In this document: positions 6,303 through 12,402 of the stretch, piece after piece
Position numbering within the stretch: position 1 is the first letter of the stretch
How the letters are laid out: every line of letters begins with the position of its first letter
DNA from: Conexivisphaera sp049976725
Lineage (GTDB): Archaea; Thermoproteota; Nitrososphaeria; Conexivisphaerales; Conexivisphaeraceae
NCBI GenBank assembly: GCA_049976725.1
Contig: JBMFHR010000028.1
Location: forward strand, 1-12,500
Direction: 5' to 3'
DNA length: 12,500 nucleotides
Translations under genes and position numbers: made by a program
The notes under the pieces: model-generated
What the model saw: only the letters and a program-made list of their open reading frames with translations
Databases searched by the model: none
Told to the model about the DNA's origin: nothing

Positions 6303-7280
6303 GTGCCGCCCGACGAGACCATAGCGCGCATAGCCTCGGGGCGCATCTACGGATCCACGGAGGTCGCCCTGGCGGTTCTGGAGGACCTGCGCGATGAGGC
6401 CTCATCGCGCGACGCGCGCGGGTTCGCGCACTTCCTGGCGGACTACGTTCCGAAGTACCTTGCGGCGAGGCCCACGAGCATAGCCCTGCTCAACGCGCTG
6501 CGCGAGTTCCTCGCGCAGTACCTAGAGGAGGCCCGCCGCGGGAACCCCCCGGCGGAGGCGGTGCCGAGGATCGTGGAGTCGATAGCCGCCGAGAGGAGGG
6601 CGGCCAAGGCCGCCATAGCCAGCGTCGGTGCCAGGAGGCTCCGCGATGGGGAATCGATCATGATCCACTCGTACAGCAGGACCGTGATGGGGATAATCAG
6701 GAGGGCCGCCGAGGATCTCGGGCTGCGCCTGACGGTTTACGTGACGGAGTCGAGGCCCATCGGGGAGGGCCTGGCGGCGGCTGAGGAGCTGAGCCGCCTG
6801 GGCGGAGGTATCCGCGTGAGGGTCCTGGTCGACTCGGCGGTCAGGTACTTCATGAAGGACGTGGACAGGGTCATAGTGGGCGCGGACGCGGTGGCGGCCA
6901 ACGGCGCGGTCGTGAACAAGGTGGGCACGTCGGTCGTGGCGCTGGCCGCGAAGGAGGCCAGGGTGAACTTCTACGTGGCGGCCGAGACCTACAAGTTCAG
7001 CTTCGAGACGATAACGGGGGAGCTGGTGCCGCAGGTTGTGCTCTCCGAGGCCTCGCTCATAGCGCCCGTGCGGCGCATGGCCGGGCTCGTGGGGAGGGCG
7101 ATCGTCAGGGCGCCCATATTCGACGTGACGCCGGCTGAGTACATAGACGCGATAATAACGGAGAAGGGGGTGACGGCGCCGCAGGCAATCCCGCTGCTCG
7201 TGAGGGACGTGTACGGGTGGCCGCCCCGCGTGCCCGGGGTGCAGGAGCTCCTGGAGGAGGTGGGGAGGCTCGTCGCCTGA
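6303..7280 (+). CDS. Archaeal eIF2B alpha/beta/delta-like protein (aIF2B type)
   Basis: A 325-residue member of the eIF2B alpha/beta/delta and sugar-phosphate isomerase superfamily. It has an N-terminal helical domain (1-110, with RPTSIALLNALREFL at 56-70) and a Rossmann-like C-terminal domain (116-325) containing TESRPIGEGL, DSAVRYFMKDVDRVIVGAD and FDVTPAEYIDAIITEKGV. Where R15P isomerase has the catalytic Cys (THCHS), this protein reads IHSYS, with Ser123, while the Asp of GAD (Asp195) is kept. It is therefore more likely an aIF2B-like protein than an active ribose-1,5-bisphosphate isomerase; a role in translation initiation is assumed from eukaryotic homology and is not well proven in archaea. 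A nucleotide-binding regulator or an isomerase with another substrate remains possible. GTG 6303 has a TATA-like element 26 bp upstream. First gene of a pair with the R15P isomerase gene, 25 bp downstream. Residues 177-233 are identical to that paralogue, apparently through gene conversion. Confidence 0.85.
   Translation: MPPDETIARIASGRIYGSTEVALAVLEDLRDEASSRDARGFAHFLADYVPKYLAARPTSIALLNALREFLAQYLEEARRGNPPAEAVPRIVESIAAERRAAKAAIASVGARRLRDGESIMIHSYSRTVMGIIRRAAEDLGLRLTVYVTESRPIGEGLAAAEELSRLGGGIRVRVLVDSAVRYFMKDVDRVIVGADAVAANGAVVNKVGTSVVALAAKEARVNFYVAAETYKFSFETITGELVPQVVLSEASLIAPVRRMAGLVGRAIVRAPIFDVTPAEYIDAIITEKGVTAPQAIPLLVRDVYGWPPRVPGVQELLEEVGRLVA
6389..6410. repeat. 22-bp perfect palindrome inside the aIF2B-like gene
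   Basis: A perfect palindrome with no spacer; each half is 11 bp (GCGCGATGAGG and its complement). It lies about 87 bases into the reading frame and encodes LRDEASSRDA. In RNA it would form a stem with a few loop bases; in DNA it could be a symmetric protein-binding site. It may also be a chance product of coding sequence in GC-rich DNA. Confidence 0.8.
6831..7001 (+). repeat. 171-bp tract identical to 7828-7998
   Basis: Every base from 6831 to 7001 matches 7828-7998 in the neighbouring paralogue. The tract starts at the codon for Asp of DSAVRYFMK and ends just after YKFS, covering the GAD active-site loop. Bases directly outside differ at both ends. In-frame and at corresponding positions, so this is a gene-conversion tract and not a mobile element. 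Confidence 0.95.
7119..7173 (+). repeat. 55-bp tract identical to 8110-8164
   Basis: Second perfect match between the two paralogues, encoding FDVTPAEYIDAIITEKGV. About 115 bp of diverged sequence separates it from the first tract, so it is either an independent conversion event or part of a patchy one. Confidence 0.93.
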
Positions 7281-7305
7281 GGCGGACGGCCTGCCGCGCG
7301 AGGTC

Positions 7306-8226
7306 GTGGAGATCGGGGAGGCCATACGCTCGATGAGGGTGAGGGGGGCGGGGAGGATCGCGAGGGCGGCGGCCGAGGCGCTGGCGAGGGCGGCCGAGTC
7401 GTTCCGCGGCAACGACCTCGAGGAGTTCCTGGGGTACATGGGGAGGGCGGCCGAGTACCTGAGGGGCACGAGGCCGACCGCCGTCTCGCTGCCCAACGCG
7501 ATATCCTTCGTCATGAGGAGGCTCAGGGAGGGCGCGCCGCGGTCCGTCGAGGAGGGCAGGCGCGCCGTGATCGATGCCGCCAGGGAGTTCATCGAGTACT
7601 CCAGCAGGGCCGTGCACGCGATAGGGGAGCTGGGCGCCAGGAGGTTCAGGAACGGCGACGTCGTCATGACGCACTGCCACAGCAGCGCCGCCGCGGCAGT
7701 GCTCGCTGCAGCCCACCGCGCGGGCAAGGTGGACAGGGTCTACGTGAAGGAGACCAGGCCGAGGCTCCAGGGGCTCATAGCCGCCAGGGTCCTGTCCAGG
7801 GCCGGGCTGGACGTGGTCCTGATACCGGACTCGGCGGTCAGGTACTTCATGAAGGACGTGGACAGGGTCATAGTGGGCGCGGACGCGGTGGCGGCCAACG
7901 GCGCGGTCGTGAACAAGGTGGGCACGTCGGTCGTGGCGCTGGCCGCGAAGGAGGCCAGGGTGAACTTCTACGTGGCGGCCGAGACCTACAAGTTCAGCCC
8001 CAAGACGATGGTCGGGGAGCTGGTGCCCATAGAGTTCAGGGACCCGGCGGAGGTCGTCGGCGAGGAGTGGGCTAGGACGCACCCGCAGGTGGAGGTGCTG
8101 AACCCCGCGTTCGACGTGACGCCGGCTGAGTACATAGACGCGATAATAACGGAGAAGGGGGTGATATCCCCCTACGCGGCCCCGCTGATACTCATCGAGG
8201 AGTACGGCATCAGGGCCTGGGAATAG
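7306..8226 (+). CDS. Ribose-1,5-bisphosphate isomerase
   Basis: Converts ribose 1,5-bisphosphate to ribulose 1,5-bisphosphate, the step between AMP phosphorylase and type III RuBisCO in the archaeal AMP/pentose-bisphosphate pathway; cytoplasmic. 306 residues, close to the roughly 320 of the Thermococcus enzyme. The characteristic elements are present: the N-terminal IRSMRVRGAGRIARAAAEAL, RPTAVSLPNAI (56-66), VMTHCHS with catalytic Cys124, KETRPRLQG (148-156), the GAD loop with catalytic Asp192, AAETYKFSPKTMVGELV and NPAFDVTPAEYIDAIITEKG. GTG 7306 is the only plausible start; a GAGGT lies right before it, and ATG 7333 would lose the conserved N-terminus. It follows the aIF2B-like gene by 25 bp with no TATA box, so the two form an operon. 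No AMP phosphorylase or RuBisCO gene is in the window. The stretch 7828-7998 is identical to the upstream paralogue, so this enzyme's core may have been overwritten. Confidence 0.9.
   Translation: MEIGEAIRSMRVRGAGRIARAAAEALARAAESFRGNDLEEFLGYMGRAAEYLRGTRPTAVSLPNAISFVMRRLREGAPRSVEEGRRAVIDAAREFIEYSSRAVHAIGELGARRFRNGDVVMTHCHSSAAAAVLAAAHRAGKVDRVYVKETRPRLQGLIAARVLSRAGLDVVLIPDSAVRYFMKDVDRVIVGADAVAANGAVVNKVGTSVVALAAKEARVNFYVAAETYKFSPKTMVGELVPIEFRDPAEVVGEEWARTHPQVEVLNPAFDVTPAEYIDAIITEKGVISPYAAPLILIEEYGIRAWE
7828..7998 (+). repeat. 171-bp tract identical to 6831-7001
   Basis: Partner copy of the conversion tract. It includes the codon for the catalytic Asp192 of the isomerase. Flanking codons diverge at once (CCG before it here against GTC in the paralogue). 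Confidence 0.95.
8110..8164 (+). repeat. 55-bp tract identical to 7119-7173
   Basis: Partner copy of the second tract, near the C-terminus of the isomerase. The identity stops at the first base after the GTGA shared by both genes. Confidence 0.93.
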
Positions 8227-8238
8227 CGGCGCAGTCCC

Positions 8239-8246
8239 TTTAATAG
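8239..8246 (+). promoter_or_regulatory. TATA box of the flippase-like gene
   Basis: TTTAATAG, centred 26 bp before GTG 8268 and just after the stop of the isomerase gene. It predicts a leaderless mRNA and a transcription unit separate from the isomerase pair. Confidence 0.65.
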
Positions 8247-8267
8247 GGGCGACCCCCTCCGAAGGGC

Positions 8268-9890
8268 GTGCCGGGCGCTGGCCTGAGGGTGAGGGCCCTC
8301 GCCCTCGCGACGTCGCTGATCTCGCTGGCCGCGAGCGTCCTGTTCTCGGTCGCGGTCACGAGGAAGCTCCCGCTCCTGGACGTCGGGGTCCTCAACGTTT
8401 TCACAGCCGCGGTGTCTCTCGGCACGATACCGGCGTCCATCGTGTCGTTCGCATCCCCAAGGCTGGCCGCCAAGTACCGCGCGGCGGAGGCGGGCGTCCT
8501 GGCGGCCAGCGCTACAGTGAGCCTGGCCGGGGCGGCGGTGAGCGCGGCCTATCTGCTGGGCCTGAGCCAGAGGCTGGCCGGCCGGTACTTTGACCTGATA
8601 CTGGTGCTGGCGACGCTCAGCTCGCTCACATCGTCGCTGTCGGCGGCCTCCACCGGCTTCCTGACCGCGCTCGATCGGCCCAGGATGCTCTACACGACGC
8701 TGGTGACGTCGGTCGTGAAGCTGGCGTCAATATACTACATACTCAGGTCGGGGTGGAGCCTCCAGTCCGTGCTCGTGTCCTCGTTCGCGATATACCTCGC
8801 GGGGCTCGCCTACTCCATGGCGGCGGCCGCGCCCTACGCCTCGAGGTCCAGGGGGTTCCGCGCGCCGCTCAGGGAGTTCCTCTCGGGGGCGTGGGTGCCG
8901 CTGCTGGGGTACGCGTCCAACAACCTGAGGTCCCTCGACACGATGTTCATAGCGGCCCTGGGCGGCCTGGTCGACAACGCCCTGTGGCAGGTCATATACA
9001 TGGTGGGCAAGCTCTACGGGTTCGTGGGCAACCTGATCAACGTCAGCTACGGCGAGCTGCTGTCCAGCGGCGGGACCTCCCGCGTCTACTACGACCTGCT
9101 GATGGTCCTCTCCACGACCACCGCCATCTCGCTCGCGGTGGTCGCGTTCGAGCCGTACGTGGTGGAGTTCCTGAGGCCCAGGGACCCGTACCTGGTGCCG
9201 GAGCTGGCCCTGCCGGTGCTCCTCTGGGCAGCGGGGAACGTGCTGGGCTCCTTCTCGCAGTACGTGTCGGCGGTCATGCAGGGCATGGACAGGGTGGACA
9301 TGACGGGCGAGATACGCGCCAGGACGTATCTAGGGTCCATGGTGCTGCGCGCCCACAACGCGGAGCTGGTGATGACCGTGGCCTACCTGGCCCTGATATA
9401 CCCCATGGTTGTGGTGGCCAGGATGGCGTCGCTGAAGCTCTACGTCATCTACGGGGTGATAATGGCCGGGATCCTGGCCAGCACCGCGGCCACCGCCTAC
9501 AGGCTGGCGGGGCTGAGGGGCGCCGGCAGGATCCTCGGCGTGAGGTTCCTTCCGAGGGACTACGCCCTGCCGACCGCCGCGGCGGCCGTCGCGCTGCTGG
9601 CGCTGAGGGGCCCCCTCATGGCGGTCATGCGGCCCACCACCTCAGCGGCCTGGGGCGTCCTGGAGCTGGCGATCGCGTTCTCCGTCACGGGCGCGATCTA
9701 CGCGGCCGCCGAGGCCACCTCGCCCAGGATGAGGCGCATCATGGCCGCCGTTGCCCGGAGGATCCTCTCAGCGTTAGCGCGAGGTACGCGAGCGCCAGCC
9801 CCGCGGACAGCGCGCCGCCGATGGCGGGCACCGCCAGGTAATCCACCGAAGCGACGCCCGCGGACGCCAGGTAGCCCACCACGAAGGTGA
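8268..9890 (+). CDS. MATE/MOP-type flippase-like membrane protein (polysaccharide export family)
   Basis: A 540-residue integral membrane protein with about 14 hydrophobic segments, the number expected for Wzx-type lipid-linked glycan flippases of the MOP superfamily. It starts with a short basic stretch (GLRVRA) and TM1 (10-30), then TM2 with DVGVLNVFTAAVSLGTIPAS (38-57), a position where the family has a conserved 'G.Y..+..A' pattern. A polar central segment around 200-225 (GAWVPLLGYASNNLRSLDTM) resembles the seventh-helix region of flippases. A role in moving lipid-linked sugars for surface glycans is inferred from family. GTG 8268 fits the TATA spacing. Odd point: the last 50 residues (from about 491) lie opposite the 3' end of the convergent MFS gene, and the final 35 are an Arg/Pro-rich tail with no membrane character. 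That tail may be an accidental extension or mark a lost stop. No glycosyltransferase genes are nearby. Confidence 0.8.
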   Translation: MPGAGLRVRALALATSLISLAASVLFSVAVTRKLPLLDVGVLNVFTAAVSLGTIPASIVSFASPRLAAKYRAAEAGVLAASATVSLAGAAVSAAYLLGLSQRLAGRYFDLILVLATLSSLTSSLSAASTGFLTALDRPRMLYTTLVTSVVKLASIYYILRSGWSLQSVLVSSFAIYLAGLAYSMAAAAPYASRSRGFRAPLREFLSGAWVPLLGYASNNLRSLDTMFIAALGGLVDNALWQVIYMVGKLYGFVGNLINVSYGELLSSGGTSRVYYDLLMVLSTTTAISLAVVAFEPYVVEFLRPRDPYLVPELALPVLLWAAGNVLGSFSQYVSAVMQGMDRVDMTGEIRARTYLGSMVLRAHNAELVMTVAYLALIYPMVVVARMASLKLYVIYGVIMAGILASTAATAYRLAGLRGAGRILGVRFLPRDYALPTAAAAVALLALRGPLMAVMRPTTSAAWGVLELAIAFSVTGAIYAAAEATSPRMRRIMAAVARRILSALARGTRAPAPRTARRRWRAPPGNPPKRRPRTPGSPPRR

Positions 9891-10773
9891 GGGCCTGCAG
9901 CGTGGTCAGGCGCGCGTAGAAACTGACCCCGGGCCGCTCGGCGTCCGAGGACACGTACGCGATCGCGAGCGGTATCACGGCCTCCCAGAAGCCGAACGCG
10001 ACGCCGAAGGCCCAGGACACTGTGACGAGTGCCGTCGCTGCGAACCCCGCTAGCGCGGCGCTCAGTCCCCAGCGGGAGCGCCTGAACGCCAGGGCGGACG
10101 CCATGCCGACGGCCTCGCCGGCGGACGCCACGATTCCCAGCTGCACGCTGGACAGGTGGTAGACGCGCTCGATCGCCAGGAAGATGTACGGCGACTCCAG
10201 CGCGACCGGCACCATGGCGGGCACCGCGAGCGCCCACCCCCTGGTCGAGGCCTGCCCGGAGACGGCCCGCAGCTCGCCGCCCAGGGCCACCGGCAGGGCC
10301 GAGGAGGCTATGAGGCCCCCTGAGAGCACGAAGAGCGCCGGAAATCCGAGGCGCGAGGCCACGATGCCCCCGAGGGCCGGCATGAAGAAGGAAGGAGAGA
10401 CCGATAGGGCCCAGACGAGCGGTATGTAGGACGCCTCCTCCTCGGCGAGCGCCGCGTAGTAGGAGGGCAGGGCAGCGTAGAAGGCCTGGTTCAGCGACAG
10501 CAGCGCCGCGAAGCCGCCGAACCCCCCGGCGATTCCCATCAGGGATATGCCGAGCCCCGCGACGATCATCCAGACCGATATCGCGCCCCTGGCGCCCAGG
10601 AGGCCGTGGGTGGCGGACCCGATCGTGGGGTAAGCCACGGCGACCAGCCCCGCTATCAGGTAGATGTAGGATATGCGGGAGGGCTCGACGAAGGATGCCA
10701 TGTAGGGCGAGAGGTAGGCGAAGTACGCGTAGTAGCCGACGCCCCACAGGAACCAGCTGATCGTTATGCGCAT
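9739..10773 (-). CDS. MFS transporter
   Basis: A major facilitator superfamily permease of about 344 residues, with some 10-12 membrane helices, shorter than the usual 400. It starts MRITISWFLWGVGYYAYFAY and has N-half helices around 'YLIAGLVAVAYPTIG' and 'ISVWMIVAGLGISLMGIAGG', a cytoplasmic loop 'ALGGELRAVSGQASTRG' mid-protein, and a C-half ending in 'GALSAGLALAYLALTL'. Substrate is unknown; no classic motif A is evident. ATG 10773 is chosen because the first helix begins directly after it. The frame stays open to a TTG at 10839, which would add 22 Gly/Pro/Ser-rich residues translated from the 25-bp tandem duplication; a weak TATA-like element about 26 bp before that TTG makes it possible. 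No good Shine-Dalgarno is at proper distance from ATG (GGAGGTT is 16 nt away). The 3' end overlaps the convergent flippase-like gene by 152 bp. Confidence 0.82.
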   Translation of the reverse strand: MRITISWFLWGVGYYAYFAYLSPYMASFVEPSRISYIYLIAGLVAVAYPTIGSATHGLLGARGAISVWMIVAGLGISLMGIAGGFGGFAALLSLNQAFYAALPSYYAALAEEEASYIPLVWALSVSPSFFMPALGGIVASRLGFPALFVLSGGLIASSALPVALGGELRAVSGQASTRGWALAVPAMVPVALESPYIFLAIERVYHLSSVQLGIVASAGEAVGMASALAFRRSRWGLSAALAGFAATALVTVSWAFGVAFGFWEAVIPLAIAYVSSDAERPGVSFYARLTTLQALTFVVGYLASAGVASVDYLAVPAIGGALSAGLALAYLALTLRGSSGQRRP

Positions 10774-10784
10774 CGCGGCCCCGC

Positions 10785-10834
10785 CGGGGAACCTCCGGGA
10801 GCCTGATGGCGGGGAACCTCCGGGAGCCTGATGG
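10785..10834. repeat. Perfect 25-bp tandem duplication upstream of the MFS gene
   Basis: Two adjacent identical 25-bp units (10785-10809 and 10810-10834) in the 5' region of the MFS gene. Read on the minus strand each unit contains GGAGGTT, so the duplication doubles a Shine-Dalgarno-like element. The unit length is not a multiple of three, so a copy-number change would shift the frame of any protein starting at TTG 10839. Confidence 0.9.
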
Positions 10835-10898
10835 GGCAACGCGCGCGGGAAGGCGCCTCACTAGAAAAGCTTTGCAACGCTGACGTCGCCTCGCTGCG

Positions 10899-10914
10899 GA
10901 TAAAAATGAAAAAG
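10899..10914 (-). terminator. T-rich terminator after the second MFS gene
   Basis: Read on the minus strand this is GCTTTTTCATTTTTAT, two T5 runs about 30 bp downstream of the TGA stop at 10945. Archaeal RNA polymerase terminates on such oligo-T tracts. It might alternatively contribute an AT-rich promoter element for the next MFS gene. Confidence 0.5.
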
Positions 10915-10944
10915 CGGGAACTGCGGGGGATCGACGGCCGCGCC

Positions 10945-12249
10945 TCAGAGAACGTCGTGGCCGGAGAGGCTCCTGCCGGCCGTCTCGAAGCCCCATGCCC
11001 ACCAGGCGGCCGCTACGGCGACCGACAGCACGAACATCGCGAACACGAAGGCCGCGGCGATGTTGAACGGCAGCGTCATCGAGGTGAGCGCGCCGGTTAT
11101 TATGCCGGCAACTATCCAGACCACCGCCCTGACCACCGATATCAGCCTCCCCCTCACGCGTGTGGCGAAGAGCTCGGGCTCCAGGACCGCCCTGGAGGCC
11201 CACGTGAGCTCCACTGGAAGGAACTGGATGGTCATCAGGGCCATGAGGGCCATCCCGGCCGTGCTGTGCGTCGCGGCCACGTAGGCCCAAAGTATTGCCC
11301 AGAACACCATCTGCATCCCGAATGAGAGCACCGCAAGGGCCTTCCGCCTTATCCTCTCCACGAAGAAGATCCCGAAGATTATGCCGACGATCGTCATCGT
11401 GAGGCCGCCGACTATGGGCACGCTCTCCGCCAGCGCCTCAGTGAAGTACGAGTACGACACACCGTAGGTTATGTAGACGAAGCCGACGTCCTGGGCTATG
11501 CCCAGCACTATGAGCACGAGCAGCCTGAACCAGAGGCTGCTCCCCCCGGGCTTCACCGGCTCGGCCTCCCCGTCGACGCTGCGCCACGCTGACTTCACGT
11601 CCATGCTGGACCTGCCTGCGGCAGCGCTCCATGGGAGCGACTCGCCGGCCACCATCAGGGCTATTATCAGGGCCGCCAGGGGCGCTATGAACAGCATGGC
11701 TATGGCGACGTTGCCCGCTAGGCCCGAGAGCCCTATGAGGACCGGTATGAAGGTTATGGCGACGCCAAGGTTCCCGAAGTTCTGAACGACCACCAGCAGG
11801 TTGCCGCGCCACTTTGCGGGCACGGCCTCGGCCAACATCGCCAGGATGGGGCTCTCCAGGCCTATTGCGGCCATCCCCACCAGCACGAACGACGCCACGA
11901 GTAGCCAGAAGGTGGTGGCGCTCGCCCAACTGGAATAGATCAAGTACAGGATGACGCCGATTACTATGAGCGCGGCGGTGACAACGAACGACATCTTCCT
12001 GCCGATGGAGTCCGCCAGCCACCCCGAGAACAGCGCGCCGAATCCCCCGGCCACGAAGGGCAGGCTGTAGCCCAGGAAGGCGAGGTTGGTCGGCAGTGAA
12101 TGGATGAGCGCGGCGACCGGACCGTAGCTCTCGGCGACCCCGTAGACGAGCATCCCCAACGAGAGCGCCACGACGATCGCCCACGGTATGCGCGAGCCGG
12201 AACTTGAGCCGGATGAGTTCGAATTACTGCTGCTCGTCGCAGATGACAT
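10945..12249 (-). CDS. MFS transporter, sugar/metabolite porter type
   Basis: A 434-residue, 12-helix major facilitator permease of the metabolite:H+ symporter/sugar porter type. MFS motif A is clear in the first cytoplasmic loop: SGWLADSIGRKMSF (residues 75-88). The loop after helix 4 has LAEAVPAKWRGN (139-150), matching the 'E..P...RG' signature of that group, and the symmetrical second-half loop has PELFATRVRGR (358-368). The central cytoplasmic loop runs from about 203 to 239. The N-terminus is unusual: MSSATSSSNSNSSGSSSGSR, a Ser/Asn-rich hydrophilic tail before helix 1. ATG 12249 is preferred because a strong TATA box is centred 31 bp upstream; an in-frame TTG at 12273 would start upstream of the predicted transcript. 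Substrate is unknown. Divergent from the thioredoxin-like gene across an inverted repeat. Confidence 0.88.
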   Translation of the reverse strand: MSSATSSSNSNSSGSSSGSRIPWAIVVALSLGMLVYGVAESYGPVAALIHSLPTNLAFLGYSLPFVAGGFGALFSGWLADSIGRKMSFVVTAALIVIGVILYLIYSSWASATTFWLLVASFVLVGMAAIGLESPILAMLAEAVPAKWRGNLLVVVQNFGNLGVAITFIPVLIGLSGLAGNVAIAMLFIAPLAALIIALMVAGESLPWSAAAGRSSMDVKSAWRSVDGEAEPVKPGGSSLWFRLLVLIVLGIAQDVGFVYITYGVSYSYFTEALAESVPIVGGLTMTIVGIIFGIFFVERIRRKALAVLSFGMQMVFWAILWAYVAATHSTAGMALMALMTIQFLPVELTWASRAVLEPELFATRVRGRLISVVRAVVWIVAGIITGALTSMTLPFNIAAAFVFAMFVLSVAVAAAWWAWGFETAGRSLSGHDVL

Positions 12250-12275
12250 TTCGCGGTCAAAAGCCGGCCCCAATT

Positions 12276-12285
12276 ATTTATAAAT
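12276..12285 (-). promoter_or_regulatory. TATA box of the second MFS gene
   Basis: Self-complementary ATTTATAAAT within a longer AT-rich stretch, centred about 31 bp before ATG 12249. It predicts a leader of about 5 nt. Strongest TATA element in the window. Confidence 0.75.
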
Positions 12286-12308
12286 ATTATCGTTGTATGA
12301 AGGGAAAT

Positions 12309-12326
12309 TTTACATACTTATGTAAA
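12309..12326. promoter_or_regulatory. Perfect inverted repeat, putative operator
   Basis: TTTACATA-CT-TATGTAAA, a perfect 8-bp inverted repeat with a 2-nt spacer, lying upstream of the MFS TATA box and upstream of the thioredoxin-like promoter. Position and symmetry suit a dimeric winged-helix regulator acting on the MFS gene, the thioredoxin-like gene or both. Not the same sequence as the repeat at 5649-5667. Confidence 0.5.
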
Positions 12327-12370
12327 GCAACGTCGCCCCGGCCCGCGAGCGCGCTGAATCCTGAAAAATG

Positions 12371-12377
12371 TTATACG
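12371..12377 (+). promoter_or_regulatory. TATA box of the thioredoxin-like gene
   Basis: TTATACG preceded by the purine-rich GAAAAATG, a plausible BRE. It is centred 29 bp before ATG 12403, so the mRNA would be leaderless or nearly so. Confidence 0.65.
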
Positions 12378-12402
12378 CGGTCAGCGCTCGATCGAGCCGC
12401 CA

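Noticed and set aside
6303..7280. Second active ribose-1,5-bisphosphate isomerase
   Set aside because: The catalytic cysteine is replaced by serine in IHSYS, so the isomerase call was kept for the downstream gene only.
6831..7998. 171-bp direct repeat as a mobile element or CRISPR-like repeat
   Set aside because: Both copies are in frame at equivalent positions of two homologous genes, without terminal repeats or target duplications.
8753..9841. Plus-strand frame within the flippase-like gene
   Set aside because: No hydrophobic pattern or family signal; the flippase-like frame explains the region.
10785..10834. Start of a CRISPR array
   Set aside because: Only two units, directly adjacent with no spacers.
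9698..11290. 530-residue minus-strand frame spanning both MFS genes
   Set aside because: Crosses the T-rich terminator region and both transporter genes out of frame; translation is Arg/Gly-rich without membrane segments, while the other frame has clean MFS helices.
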